Below are positions 1 to 27,869 of a stretch of 64,000 nt of DNA, piece by piece. A model generated the notes under the pieces. That model was not told where the DNA came from, searched no databases, and saw nothing but the letters and a program-made list of their open reading frames with translations. This DNA is from Tiliqua scincoides (lineage: Eukaryota > Chordata > Lepidosauria > Squamata > Scincidae), in contig NC_089823.1 in assembly GCF_035046505.1 (NCBI RefSeq), positions 8,908,044 to 8,972,043 on the forward strand. The letters run 5' to 3'. How positions within the stretch are numbered: position 1 is the first letter of the stretch; each line of letters opens with the position of its first letter. Made by a program: the position numbers and the translations under genes.

Positions 1-403
1 GGCATTGAACAAGACTCATTTGGTGTGCATGTGGGAAATAGCGTAATCTTAGTAATTGTTTTCTGGATGTAGAATTTCAGGAAGTGTGGGAGACCACTTC
101 ACTCTTTGCTTTTAAAGAGGTGGTCACACACCTGTTCAGACAGGCTTTGAGGTTAGGAAACTGTGTTGTCCTTATATACTGTTGCTGGAGTTTTTTTTGA
201 GTTGCCTTTTTAATTGTTGGCTCTGGTTTTTATTGCAAATTGTCTTTTTATTTTTTATATTCTTTGCTAGCCATCTTGGGTATATTTAGTGGAAAAATAG
301 AGTAGAGATGGGAAAATGAAATTTGTAAAGCAGTTGATAATGGCACAATTTAAAAAGCACACACTTTGATCCAAAACTAACAGCACATATTCCACTTGTT
401 TAG

Positions 404-3400
404 AAGTTGGTGAAGTTTCTACCCAACCAGCTCCTGAAGAGGAAGATGAAGATCAAGATCAGAATGAGGATCAAGATGTTCCAGACCTAACCAATTTTGT
501 GATTGAAGAATTGAAACAGTATGTATATTAATTTAAGGGAGCAATGCATCCAGTGAGGTTTGACATGTTATACTAAAGATAATTGAATTGTCTTGATATA
601 AGAGCAAATTAATTTGGGAGTAGTCAGGAAATCCCTGGAGTAAGGGCAGAAGAATGTAAAAGACATTTCCCTTGTGTTATACTCATTAAATACTTCTTTG
701 GGATATATAAATACAATACTTTTAGGATTAGGCATTAGCCACTAGTAGTGTTCCAAGTATTAATTTGGTCCTCTGTCTGTTGAGGGATGTTTTTACTGGT
801 GTTTGCTACTGAGCCAACTGTGGCCATTCCTGGAAAAGTCAGACTGGGCCTCAGAGATCAGGCCCTGGTCTTCTCCAGATAACAATAATGTATTTCATAT
901 GGGGCTGCCCTTGAATACAACTCTTTAACTGATGCAAGACTTTAGCTGGAGCGAAATGTGACTGCCCAGCAGTTCAGTGGAACAGTTCATGGAGAGCCCA
1001 TCATACCTCTGCTGTGTATATTACTATGGGTTCTAATGTGCTTTTGGACTCAAATTAAGCGGCTGCTGCTGCGTACCTTGTAAAGTTCTTTAATAAACTT
1101 GGAGCCAAGGTACTGGAAGCAGACTTCTATGTGTGTGCCACTTTCCCAGTAGGCTCAGATTGTCGTCAGATACCCTACTTTGGGTACTTGGTTGTTAGGA
1201 GCTCACTGGGCATGCACAAGATGAAGGACCTTCTCAGCAGCACTGCCAGCCCTTTGTAATGCCCTCCTGCATGCCAGACAGGCATCTAGCTATTGTGATT
1301 GACTTTAGCTGTCTGGTCAAGACTGGCTCTTTGAGAAAGTGATTGGTGCTGACTGTTCGACTGATTGGTTAATTTGGGGCTTGTGTTACTCTCTCCTGAT
1401 GTCTTTGTTTTTGCTGATTTGGTTGCTCTCTTGGAATTTTTTTTGGTTATGATGATTTTATTGTGTTCAGTTTTGTTCTTGTTTTTTGGTAAAGCTTCCT
1501 GGGAGAAAAAGTGATGTATAAAATTTTATAAATAACAAGCTAACTTCTGGTAATGTTCTAGAGTAGGTTTCCTTGAATAATGAGACTGATTGGCATCAGT
1601 TGCTGAATTGATTTAGAAATATGAAAATGAACTTTGCCTTGCATTTACTTTCTGTGTTGGAAATTCTTTGAAGTCTGCTTACCTTTTTCCTCTGCAAAGT
1701 AATCAGCTGCTAAAATGTTTTCAACTTATTGACAGGCGTTTCGATAGCGTTATAAATCGGCTCTATACTGGCATTCAGTGTTATTCTTGTGGAATGAGGT
1801 TCACAACCTCACAGACGGATGTATATGCTGACCACTTGGACTGGCACTATCGACAGAACCGCACAGAAAAGGATGTCAGCAGGAAAGTCACACACAGAAG
1901 ATGGTACTACAGCTTAACTGTAAGTAGCAGGATTAGACTATTTTGTCTACTTACATAGATAACTACTGTATTAAATGTATTACGTGCCTCATTTAAAAAC
2001 AACCAAAATATTAAGATAATATACATTTAAGACCACATACTCTGGACTTAACATTGTTGGCTCAAATGAAAAAGACCTAACTGTTAATAAAAGTTTAAAT
2101 TTTCTAGGGGCATAGCATTTCATATTGGGTTGTGACTTTCCAGTGCCATCAGATTCCTGGCCAACCTATGTTTCTGTTGCCCTCCCCGATCCTTCAGATA
2201 GACATGCTAGGTAAGCAGCTCTCTAGCTGCTTGTGTAATTTCCTTGACATGACATACTTCCCTGCCCACATAAGCTAGACAGGATATAGTAGGGTGTACT
2301 TTTATTAGTAGTCCATTGTCCTAGGAGTGCCCTCTGGCGGACACATGCATTCAGTACCTGTTTTTGGAAAGCTTGTGTTGCTTGCAGCTATGGTTTCATG
2401 TTCATTGCAATGAAAGCTGAAATTCTTATGATTCTAACAAGTGGTCTCAATTCTTAGGGAAATGCACATTTTGTTCAAGCCAATAAGATAAGCACTGCTA
2501 TTTCCCAGATAGATGTTGGCTTTTAGATATATATTTGCTTTAACAGAGGATTCTGTAGAAGGGGATTATTTAATGACTGTACTGCATATTGCAGTTGTGT
2601 TTTATGATGCAATACTCTGGTGGTTCTGCTTGCTCTCCCTCTTCAGCATATGCAGGTAATGGTGTCTGACTGGAGGAGGCTTTCCCAGTGATTACTGTAT
2701 TACCAGGTGCACAGTGTGCCACTTGGTGGTTTGAATCCATCCTAAGTTGCTTAACTAGGCTGCAGCTGATATACACCAGACACAGTGTCTTTTTGGAGGT
2801 GAATGTAATTGTGGAATTTTCTCCTTGGGAAATTCTTTCCTTTCTTTTTTAGGAGGGATCGTGAAAACCTTTCTGTTTCGAAAGATATTTTTAGGATTGA
2901 TTTTATTATCTTTGGTTAATATAATTTTAATGCTGGTCTGTATTTTCTTTTACTTGATTTTTTTGTGTCTCTACATGAGTGTATTTTATTTTGTGTCTCT
3001 ACATGAGAAAACTATTCTTGAAGGCGGTGTATGAATTTATTAAATAAGTACAATGGTTAACTCTGATGCTGCAGAGATTTAAAGTGGTGTAGAACTAGTG
3101 ATTCGGTTTTGTCAAGGATACACCACTCTGAGCTTGAACCTAAGGTACAGATTTTGGAGAGCTGATTAGTGCCGTAGACAGAGGTTGGCAAACCAGTTCC
3201 ACTCTTTAAAGAGGATTAAATTTTACTTTTAAATTCTATTAAAATTCATGCAGAACTGTTGCAATATATTGGAGCTATGTTGAAGGTTTTAAAAAAGGCA
3301 ATTAAGTTGTGCTTTGGCAACTTTTTGCTTTCTAGGACTGGATAGAATTTGAAGAAATAGCTGATTTAGAGGAACGCGCAAAGAGTCAGTTCTTTGAAAA

Positions 3401-6198
3401 AGTGCACGAAGAAGTTGTGTTAAAAACACAAGAAGCTGCAAAGGAAAAGGAGTTTCAAAGTGTCCCTGCTGGCCCAGCTGGAGTAGATGAGGTAAACAGA
3501 AGTTTCAAACCCAGCCTTAGTCAACTGATTTTGTGAAACTTGTTTAAAGTTGCAGAAATTATTTCTGCCTTTACTAGCATTTGTTCATATTTGCCTATAG
3601 CTATGGGAGAGGAGTTTATATTTGACACGTGTGCAATATGAAAATTCTGACTCCACACTTTTAGGCTTTTGTAGACATGGGCTTATAGTAAGAAGAATGA
3701 ATGACAAAGCTTTGTAGACTGAATATGAATCTGCTTTATTTTCTGAGTCAAAATTCTGGAAAGGAAATTCCTGTTTTCTTTATTTGTTCTCCTTTAGGCA
3801 CTTTAGTCAGAAGAGATCTTTTTGTAATTTTTTAAAAAGCTAGAATCTGACCTGCTCAGCCTTGCAGTTGAATTGTGTTTTGTGCTTTTATTGTTAGTTA
3901 ATTGGTATCTACTGTGTTAGCCAAAATTGTGGACGCTTTCTGAAAACTTCTTGTTTTGCAACTTTGCAGGCTTATAGGAAATGTTTGTATTATCAGTTGA
4001 AAGAGAACTGAATGCTGAATTCAGTACAAAAAACAGAATGCAAATATCTGCAGTACAAAAAATGTTATGCTGTGAATACTGCAATCATGACAAATCTACA
4101 CTACTATCAGTATTTAGTAGGGTAGCCTTTATTGTTTTCATTATTCATTATGGCATTGCTTAATCATTCAGAAGAATGTAAATGTAAAGGGTGTTCTTTA
4201 ACGGCATTTCTATATTTCAGAGCTGTGAAATTTGCCAGGAACAGTTTGAACAATATTGGGATGAGGAAGAGGAGGAGTGGCACCTAAAAAATGCTATTCG
4301 TGTAGATGAAAAGGTAACGTGGAAAATAATTTTGGTACTAGTGTATCACCTCCATTGCTACCTCCTCCCAGGGGGGAATTCTAGGGGGCTTGCAAAGATC
4401 GCTCATACTACTCTAGAGGTCACTTAGTCCACACTGCTTATTACACTGCTAATAGTTTATTCATTCCAACAAGGAGTTAATAAAGAGAAGTTGTCCCTTC
4501 TTTCTCTGGGTTGACTTCACTCTTCCTCGCTGCCCTGCCTTGGATGGGCTTGCCAGGTAGCTAAGGTGGAGGCTCTTCTGCACTAATGAAGCCCAGGGTA
4601 AGGTCCTCCAAGGTACCAGAGACTCCAAGCCACTTGTTGGCTCACTTTGATTCCCTGGCTAGGATGGGCTCTGGAGATCCTGCCCCTACCTTGTCCCAAG
4701 GCAAGCATATGGGCTGGAGCTGACAGCTGTCTCCTGCCACACACCTGCCCCTCTCTTCTTCCACCCCTTGCTTCAAGTCTAGTTTACCCTCCTCTTACCT
4801 CTTCCTGTCCTTCTTCTCCAAACGTAAGCTCCCCCATGTCTCTTCATCCTCTTTCCGTTGCTCACTTTCCTCTTATATCCAGTGGGTGGTGCTTTCCCTT
4901 CCTCTGCCTCCTTGTCTCATGTCCTCGCTTGCTCTTATCTCCTTTTGCGTTTCTCTGTTTGTCTCTGGCTCCCCAGTCCTTCAGGTGCTGTCCATCAAGC
5001 CTCCTAGCTGTCAGTGGGTGATTGCTAATGACTTAACCAGTTGTCTCTCTACCAACCAACTGATTGGAGCGGTCTTGCTCTCTGACAGTTGGCTTTCTAT
5101 GCCCATTTATTTATTTAAAAGAATGTTCTCCCACTTTATCCAAACCCCTAATCCAGGGATTATATGTTATATGGGATTATAGCATGATAGAACAAGAATG
5201 GACTTCAGGGGCTAGTTGGGCTATTAGTCTCATAACTTAACAGTTTTAAGGGGTGATGTCCATCAAAGTGTTTCCTCCTGTTTGTACTCCTGATGAGTTT
5301 TACAGCCTGTTTCTGTGGGCTGATGCTTAATTTGCCACAGGTATCTAACAGACCCTGCCAGACATGGTGAAATACTAGCAAAAGAGAACTAAAAACTGCA
5401 GTAGTGCAGGATAGTTGGAACAATGATTGATTTAAAGTGGAAACTGCATTGCTTTGAAGTGTTTTCTTGTTTACCTTTTGAAAATGTGATTATCTTTTCA
5501 TCTCCAGATCTATCATCCATCATGTTATGAAGATTATCAAAATGTAAGTGCATTCTTGTCTTGCATTTCTCTAGGTTTATGAACCAGATTAACAAAACTT
5601 TATAGACCAGACTGCAAGCTTATTGCAACCTTAGTTGGGTGTACCGAGTTAGTTGTGTGACACAAACCCATAATTGTAAGAGTCTGTAGATTAAAAGAAT
5701 AACACTACCGTTCATTTTAAATATACTGTTTTATTCAAGTGAGAGAGTATGTGGCAGAGCACTCTTTATTCTTCTGAAATGTACAAATTAGGAAAAAAAT
5801 GACCTAGCTGCTCAAGATAATGTGTTGATTTTTAAAAACCGTGAGATGAATGTTTAGCTACATTGTGAAAGCAGTATTTTAAACCTGGCATTTTGCTTCA
5901 CATAACCTCACATAAACCAACCATGAACTAGCCGTGTTGTATGTCAATGATGAAAACCCCATTGTGTGGTGTTGCCTTTCAGACCTCATCATTTGATTCA
6001 ACGCCATCTCCTAGCAAGACCCCTGTAGAAAACCCACTAAATATTATGTTGAACATTGTCAAGCAAGAAGTGCAGGACTCCTGTAACAGTCCCAAAGTCA
6101 AAGAAGAGCCTGAGGAAAAGCCTGATGAATGTATGCATGAGAGCACACCTACTCCTGCCGAAATTAAAACAGAACCTGAACAGGTTGAGTCAGTTTAA
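404..6198 (+). CDS. PCF11: PCF11, C-terminal part (six exons; 5' part lies outside the window)
   Basis: PCF11 is a subunit of the nuclear pre-mRNA cleavage factor complex. It couples RNA polymerase II termination to 3'-end cleavage. Only its C-terminal 266 residues are here. Exons: 404-518, 1736-1919, 3336-3491, 4221-4313, 5508-5543, 5983-6198. All introns are GT-AG and phases agree at each junction. The first exon encodes an acidic run (PEEEDEDQDQ) before VPDLTNFVIEELKQ. The second carries the first zinc finger (CYSCGMRF ... HLDWHYRQN). The fourth and fifth together form the second finger (CEICQEQF ... YHPSCYEDY). In the family this region contacts other cleavage factors such as CLP1. The last exon encodes TPVENPLNIMLNIVK and ends in VESV followed by TAA. 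The match to remembered human PCF11 is near-identical in the finger exons and looser in the last 40 residues. No break is seen. Confidence 0.96.
519..5507 (+). other. PCF11 introns, largely free of recognisable repeats
   Basis: The introns 519-1735, 1920-3335, 3492-4220 and 4314-5507 hold no repeat I recognise. This contrasts with the dense repeats from 7.4 kb on. The only compositional oddity is a pyrimidine-rich tract at about 4730-4990. Open frames there are low-complexity and show no coding pattern. Confidence 0.5.
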
Positions 6199-7030
6199 AT
6201 TGTCTTTTTTTACAGAGAAAAGAGCTCCTGTGTTCTAGCTGACTCTAGAAGGCAAATAATTTTTTATGAATAAAGTGTTCACCTGGGGCGGGGCCCCAGA
6301 TGCATATTTGGTTAATAAATACATTTTTGTATTTGAATTTCTTACTGCCTGCACAGTGTCAGGTGTCTATTGTGTGGAAGTTCTGTAGATGGCATACAAA
6401 TTGAACAGGAATAGACTGTATATATAAGAAACATTGTATGATTTTTTCACTTGTGGAAATGTAAATTATAAATAAAAGATATTTTTGCTATCTATGGAGT
6501 GTAATGTTTATGCACACCATTCAATAAAAAAGGAGTATTTCTGCTTTTGGGCTTCAAAATAGGCCTTGTGCTTACATAGGATTCTGAGAAGATACGACAG
6601 ATGAACTTTTTGGGAGAGACCACAGGAAGGTTAAGGAGAACATGGTGGTTTGAAAAGAGGTTCCTGAAAACATTAGATTGCTTTTCTTAATCTGCGTTCA
6701 CATCCGGATGTTTAAAAAGAGGGCTAGGAGGGATACATAACAAAATAACATGTTCTTAACCTGGACACGTGCCAACAGTTTACAGAAAACCCAGGGCCTA
6801 CTGCAAACAGAAGCAGACTCAGATTTCCATAGTTCTTTTTTCATCGAGTTAAATACACAAGAATTTAGTACAGCTGAAACAATTTTCTTTAAACTTTACA
6901 AAAATAAAATTAATGTAAGATTTGCTCAGTTTGAAGTATGGTTAACATTTTTGTTGGTTTATAACTTGGGTCTAGATGATGAAGAGAATACCATGAGATG
7001 TTCATATTTATTTCGTGTAATAAACTAAAG
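6199..7030 (+). promoter_or_regulatory. PCF11: PCF11 3'UTR with several poly(A) signals
   Basis: AATAAA hexamers lie at 6269-6274, 6471-6476 and 6523-6528. A further AATAAA-like run (gtaataaac) lies near 7017. The AT-rich stretch between them shows no repeat. The three proximal signals suggest alternative 3'UTR ends. Which are used cannot be told from sequence. Confidence 0.6.
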
Positions 7031-7479
7031 TGAATCGTATACCAGTCTGAATCTCATTATTTCTTGAATTACTTTGGGAAGGATTTGGATTGTGCCTATA
7101 ACTGGCCATTGTAAGTGAACAAATGTGTCTTCTAATTGGATAACTATTCATCTCCAAAGTCCTAAAAGTATAATTGCCTCCAAGAATCTCAGGCTACTTG
7201 GACCAAAGCAGACATGAAATGGAAGAATTGAAATCTGATTTCTTGGCTTCTAAGAGAAAAAAAAACAGGGAGCATGCTGTTGCTGGGGAACCATCTCTCC
7301 AGTCTTGCTTTTCTCCTTCTACTACCCATGCCAAACTCTCCCTTCATCAGGTTCTTTTATGCCTGAGGACAGTATTGCCTTCAAGTGACTGCAGCTGTGC
7401 AGTGCACTCTCTGCTGAATGCCCAGGCCTTAAAGGGGCCACTGATGACACCGCATCCTCGCCAGATCTTCTGTGATTCC

Positions 7480-7640
7480 AATACATGGGCAAAGCTCTAG
7501 CATGCACCTTTTGTGCGCTTGAAAAAGCCCTCCTATCTGCTCTGTGAGCCTCTTACCTGTGTTAGTCACATTGCATCTGGCCTTGCAATCCAAAAGTAAA
7601 ACTGGTGTTGAGATCATCGCCAGGTACTTCCAGTTGGAAC
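7480..7640 (+). mobile_element. hAT MITE fragment (family B)
   Basis: The segment around gcttgaaaaagccctc matches the interior of the complete family-B element at 38025-38377. Both ends are missing, so this is an internal remnant. Confidence 0.6.
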
Positions 7641-7755
7641 TTTCAGCCCTAGAAATATGCAAACTAACCAAAGTGTGGGGGGAAAGAAAAGCCAATAATA
7701 CACCAATTTTCATTGTAGTTGCCTCATGGTTTATTATACTACTGTAGACCATAGA

Positions 7756-7845
7756 ACAGTTTTTCACAATTTTCAGCCACTGTGCTCCAAACTTGGCAGC
7801 ACACCTGCAGACCTCTTGTGGCACACCAGTTGAAAATTGAGGGGG
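7756..7845 (+). mobile_element. hAT MITE fragment (family D)
   Basis: It contains the gcacacctgcagacc and accagttgaaaatt blocks that also end the element at 41885-42112. It is a short remnant of the same family. Confidence 0.55.
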
Positions 7846-8470
7846 AACCCTGAGTTCCTTTACAGCATTTCAGCCTCCAAGCAGCCCTGTGAAGTAGGTT
7901 GTGCCGAGAGTCCCATAGTCACCTGAGTGAGGTTTTTAACCTGGGTCTTCCATGTCCAGCAGCTCAATCCCTTTTCAAAGGCATCTCTGCAGGGAGGCCT
8001 GCCTTGCACCTACTGCAATGCCTGTCTTTTCCTAGGAGCATTTAAGTCTTTGAGGGAGCATTTTAATGCGTGTTTTGCTCTTGCCATTTTGTGGTGTTTA
8101 CTCATTACAAGTTTTATTCTGAAAAGACAACTGAGCAGAAGAAAAACTGCATGACAACGCAAGGCAACTATCAAGTAAAAGAGAACAGAAGGGGAAAGGG
8201 TCCAGTCCACACTTTGGTTGGGGTCATCTCTGGCAATAGATTGGGGAGGGGGCACCTATCTCTGCCAACTTTCCTCCACAGCTGCACTTTTCCAATCCAG
8301 TTTGTTGAAAGTGGGGGGGGAGCAGAAATGAATAAGAAACATGGAGGGGAAGACAGTGCTGAGCTAGAGCTTTGGAGGGTGGGGGATCAAAGGCTGGCAC
8401 ATCATTGGGCATCAGGAGGCCTCCGGCGGGCCCTGCACTCACCGTGGAAGGGAGCACGATTTCATTGGCA

Positions 8471-9163
8471 CAGTAGTTCCCAATCCTTTTAGCATAGGAC
8501 CCTCTTTTTAAAACACTCTACCGGGACCCACCTGGGTTTGCAAGACTTAAAAAAAAAAAAAAAGATTTAGACTATTTATTTACAAATGATATTTTTATTT
8601 ACTTACCAACAATTTGATCCATTTTTCTTCTTTCTCCCCAGAAAAATAAAAAATATAGTATCTTCTGGATTTTTAAAAAATTCTTTATTAGGAGCATCAA
8701 CTAAGACACGTTTATCTCTATGCATTTCTGCAAACTGCAGGAGCTGAGCTCTTTGCAAGGAAATTAGCAGCTATCTTTCAAACTCCAGCATTTGAGCTGT
8801 TTGCAGGGTAATTAGCAGCTATCTGATGTTTGACAGCCCAATTCTAACCAACTTCCCAGTGCTGATACAGCCATGCCAAACAGGGTGTGCATTGCATTCT
8901 GGCGGGGGGGGGGGCAATCACAGAGGACTCCTCAAGGCAAGGGATTGTTGGTTCCCTTATCTTGGGACTGTATTGCAGCTGCATCAACACTGTAAAGTTG
9001 GTTAGGATTGGGCTGTAAATAGACTCAGGGCCTAAGGCAATTAGTTATCTGAACTTGCCATCACCTGTGTTTACACTGGAGGCTCTGCTCAGCTTCAAGA
9101 CCCACCAGAAATCAGGCCATGACCCACCAGGGGGATCCCGACCCACAGTTTGGGGAAAAACTG
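8471..9163 (+). mobile_element. hAT non-autonomous element (family C) with near-perfect target duplication
   Basis: It starts CAGTAGTTCCCAATCC and ends TTTGGGGAAAAACTG, giving imperfect inverted ends. The flanks are cattggca (8463-8470) and cattagca (9164-9171), an 8-bp duplication with one change. The interior keeps the motif 'gacccaccag' near the right end, shared with 28707-29058. A Harbinger-like MITE (8834-9015) sits inside it, so this copy is older than that insertion. No coding capacity. Confidence 0.75.
8834..9015. mobile_element. Harbinger-like MITE nested in a hAT element
   Basis: The inverted ends CAGCCCAATTCTAACC and GGTTAGGATTGGGCTG match. The flanking triplets are TGA (left) and TAA (right). 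The element belongs with the copies at 44, 53 and 58 kb. Confidence 0.7.
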
Positions 9164-9237
9164 CATTAGCACAATACAGAAAAAAGCTGAAGTTCACACA
9201 ATTAATTAATTATGCTAAAAGGATTGGGAACTTTGTA

Positions 9238-10727
9238 TTGGCAACCTTCAGTCTCGAAAGACTATGGTATCGCGCTCTGAAAGGTGGTTCTGGCACAGCG
9301 TCTAGTGTGGCTGAAAAGGCCAATCCGGGAGTGACAATCCCTTCCACACCGGGAGCAAGTGCAGTCTGTCCCTGGTCTGTCTCCCTGGCTATGGGCCTTC
9401 CTTCTTTGCCTCTTAGCCTCAGACTGTTGGCCAAGTGTCTCTTCAAACTGGGAAAGGCCATGCTGCACAGCCTGCCTCCAAGCAGGCCGCTCAGAGGCCA
9501 GGGTTTCCCACTTGTTGAGGTCCAACCCTAAGGCCTTCAGATCCCTCTTGCAGATGTCCTTGTATCGCAGCTGTGGTCTACCTGTAGGGCGCTTTCCTTG
9601 CACGAGTTCTCCATAGAGGAGATCCTTTGGGATCCGGCCATCATCCATTCTCGCGACATGACCAAGCCAACGCAGGCGTCTCTGTTTCAGCAGTGAATAC
9701 ATGCTAGGGATTCCAGCACGTTCCAGGACTGTGTTGTTTGGAACTTTGTCCTGCCAGGTGATGCCGAGGATGCGTCGGAGGCAGCGCATGTGGAAAGCGT
9801 TCAGTTTCCTCTCCTGTTGTGAGCGAAGAGTCCATGACTCGCTGCAGTACAGAAGTGTACTCAGGACGCAAGCTCTGTAGACCTGGATCTTGGTATGTTC
9901 CGTCAGCTTCTTGTTGGACCAGACTCTCTTTGTGAGTCTGGAAAACGTGGTAGCTGCTTTACCGATGCGCTTGTTTAGCTCGGTATCGAGAGAATGAGTG
10001 TCGGAGATCGTTGAGCCAAGGTACACAAAGTCATGGACAACCTCCAGTTCATGCTCAGAGATTGTAATGCAGGGAGGTGAGTCCACATCCTGAACCATGA
10101 CCTGTGTTTTCTTCAGGCTGATTGTCAGTCCAAAATCTTGGCAGGCCTTGCTAAAACGATCCATGAGCTGCTGGAGATCTTTGGCAGAGTGGGTAGTGAC
10201 AGCTGCATCGTCGGCAAAGAGGAAGTCACGCAGACATTTCAGCTGGACTTTGGATTTTGCTCTCAGTCTGGAGAGGTTGAAGAGCTTTCCGTCTGATCTG
10301 GTCCGGAGATAGATGCCTTCTGTTGCAGTTTCAAAGGCCTGCTTCAGCAGGACAGCGAAGAAAATCCCAAACAAGGTTGGTGCAAGAACACAGCCCTGCT
10401 TCACTCCGCTTCGGATGTCAAAAGGGTCTGATGTGGAGCCATCGAAGACAACAGTGCCCTTCATGTCCTTGTGGAAAGATCTGATGATGCTGAGGAGCCT
10501 GGGTGGACATCCAATCTTGGGGAGAATCTTGAAGAGGCCGTCTCTGCTGACCAGGTCGAAAGCCTTTGTGAGATCTATGAAGGCTATAAAGAGTGGCTGT
10601 CGTTGTTCCCTGCATTTCTCCTGCAGTTGTCTAAGGGAGAATACCATATCAGTGGTGGACCTGTTGGCTCGGAATCCACACTGTGATTCTGGATAGACGC
10701 TCTCTCCAAGTACCTGGAGCCTTGCTA
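9238..10727 (-). mobile_element. I/Vingi-like LINE, 5'-truncated, reverse-transcriptase frame open
   Basis: A minus-strand frame runs from the truncation near 10727 to the TAG in ACCATAG at about 9260, with a 461-codon stretch from its first ATG (10647-9262). Visible reverse-transcriptase parts are CGFRANRSTTDM, AFIDLTKAFDLVSRDGLF, SGVKQGCVLAPTLFGI and the FADDAA catalytic box. These are followed by YLGSTIS, the RRLRWLGHVARMDDGRIPK segment and a C-terminal CxxC...H..C finger (CTCSRCGRDC ... FSHTRRC). The 5' endonuclease half is missing. The 3'UTR after the stop is only about 25 nt. Clade is uncertain: the finger and the short tail suggest the I/Vingi group, and RTE is the alternative. An intact frame in a dead-on-arrival copy implies a young insertion. 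Confidence 0.85.
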
Positions 10728-10734
10728 ATTAATT

Positions 10735-10865
10735 AATTGTATCCTGCCTTTCTCCCACACCAAAGGGGACTCAAGGTGGCTAACAATATCAACATAAAAT
10801 AAAACAATATATATGAAAAACAATTAAAATATGAGAAACAATTAAAACCCCAGGATCACCACAAT
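10735..10865 (-). repeat. L2/SINE-type 3'-tail repeat
   Basis: The sequence gtatcctgcctttctccca then caaggtggctaacaa is the reverse complement of the 3'-tail sequence seen at 63785-63925. It is followed by an A-rich stretch. It abuts the truncated 5' end of the LINE. Confidence 0.5.
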
Positions 10866-11374
10866 TAAAAATAAGTTGTTATAAAGATCATATGTGATAT
10901 TTCCTTTTGGAAGCTCCCTTGAACTTGGAATGGAATTGCATTTAGGATCTTGACCATTTTCTACATAGGAGGAGGATAAAAACCACGGATGTTGTAACAT
11001 CTTTGCTGAAGTTGCAGATTTCCAGCCCCTTGTGCTTGTTGAGTAAGCTCCTATGTGCTTGACATTTCCAAAATGTTCCTTACAATTTTTGTATTCATGC
11101 TGTTGTTTGTTGTTTTTCTTTTTAATATCACTGTAAATAAAATATATTATTTAAAAAATGAAAATACCACCCCAGAGGGACCCAAAACAAAACAAAACAC
11201 CGGCTACAGGTCATCAGCACCCCTATGGCTTTGTGTTCAGTATGTTCGGGATGAGCATGTCCACCTCCAATGCTCAGTCTCTCCCCAGCTGAAGCTGCAG
11301 TTTCTTCTGTGGCTGGCTGGGGGCATCTGACTCCATCCTGCAGAATGTACCGCCAACCTCAGGAAGTATACACT

Positions 11375-11388
11375 GTTGCCATGGCTAC
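11375..11388 (+). promoter_or_regulatory. X-box-like (RFX) motif upstream of ANKRD42 start
   Basis: GTTGCCATGGCTAC differs at one position from the RFX X-box consensus GTHNYYATRRNAAC. It lies 114 bp before the proposed ANKRD42 start codon. The promoter role is inferred. A single motif match can be chance. Confidence 0.35.
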
Positions 11389-11501
11389 CCTGCAACAGCA
11401 GCAGCAGCTACAGAGGAGACAGAAGCAACAGGGGAGGAGGAAGAAGAAGCAGAGGAGGGTGGTGCGAATCGAGGAGGTGGCTGCACCCTGGCTAAGACAC
11501 C

Positions 11502-26539
<15,038 letters not shown>

Positions 26540-26960
26540 GGAGGAACGACAGGAGAGTTAAAGTCCACAAGGCGTCTTGCTGGATTGACAGGAAGATTTC
26601 AGAAGATTTCCTAGCATGAAAGGACATCAGTTAATGGTGCTGCACCCACAAGTCAATGCATCCATTGTGCCTGAAGTATATTCTATCAGTTTATTCCTTA
26701 TAAATCCATGCTTTGACATGACCCAGAGGATGGTCATGGCAGCAAGCAGGTTGTCTCTTTAACAAGGGCTGCCAATTAAAATGCACTAGCAATTCATTAA
26801 AGTCTCATCTGTTTCTTTCTTTCATTTTCATCTCTGGCTCTGCCCCCTGGCCTCCCCTCCCACCCCAAGGTGCTGTTAAGTAGCTTAGAAACCTGAAAAC
26901 AATTCACAAGGATATGCAGTAATGAAATTACAGTTAAAAGATGCTAGATGGCTTCAAAGC

Positions 26961-26966
26961 AATAAA
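26961..26966 (+). terminator. Candidate ANKRD42 poly(A) signal
   Basis: AATAAA lies 422 bp after the ANKRD42 stop. It is the first canonical signal in this orientation that I see before the next repeat. Confidence 0.45.
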
Positions 26967-27060
26967 AATGCTGTCCATCGTATTTAATAGCACGAAGCAG
27001 CAATGTTCAAAAGCAGCCCCAAGTTGGCTCAAAACAAAATCATGCTATCAGCTTTCTAAG

Positions 27061-27146
27061 GCTGCAATCCTATCCACACTTTCTTGAGAGTAAGCACCAT
27101 TGAACACTATAAGACTTAGTTCTGAGATACGCATAGGATTGTGTCC
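27061..27146. mobile_element. Short foldback MITE
   Basis: GCTGCAATCCTATCC at the left and GCATAGGATTGTGTCC at the right are inverted. Same family as 24848-24937. Confidence 0.6.
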
Positions 27147-27837
27147 TGAGGCAGCAATTGCCCTTGCAAACAGAGAAACCTTTGCCGTTCTTCCCAAGGC
27201 CAGAATTCAGCTGGGTCTGGTGGGCTGCTCTTGTGAAAAAGAGTCCATAATGAAGGGTGCCACTAACACATGCCTCTACTTACGGCTTGCACGCTAAACT
27301 AACTGTGGCAGGGAACTCAAAGTGGGGCTTCCCCTGGACAGGGGAAGGCAGGCTGGAGCACGTGTAAGGCCAGCATTCCTTCAGCTTCCCAGTCATGGAA
27401 GCACAGAGGAATTGCTGGCAGACACACTCTCAATTGCTTGGTGCACATGCTGCATTTCTTGATACCAGCACATGGCTTGGGAAGCCAGGATTGTCTTTGG
27501 GAATGAAAATGTATTGCACAACCGGAACCCATGAGCACATTTGCAAAAATATCTGGTTCTTTTCCCATATGACACATATTTTCCAATATGCTTCCCAAGG
27601 AAACGTGAGTGTGACAGTGGTTTTGTCAGGTCACAGTGTAGCAGATCTTCAGAAAGTTTTCAAAAGAGTTTGAAGATGAAGCAATGCATGATTTGGTTAC
27701 AACCTCAGGCAGCCATTTAGTGGCTCTCTGAAGTTGCCACATACCCTAGTCACAGTTGGTTTTCTGCCTGCCAGGAGTTGTGCTTTATGGTAGTACACTT
27801 CCTGCCAGCCCTATGCTGTTTTGCAGCCCCGCTGGTC

Positions 27838-27869
<32 letters not shown>

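Noticed and set aside
4647-5182. Overlapping open frames of 124 and 98 codons
   Set aside because: They lie in a pyrimidine-rich PCF11 intron and encode serine/proline/leucine-rich low-complexity sequence.
9055-10696. Plus-strand open frames up to 158 codons
   Set aside because: They are antisense shadows of the minus-strand LINE reverse transcriptase.
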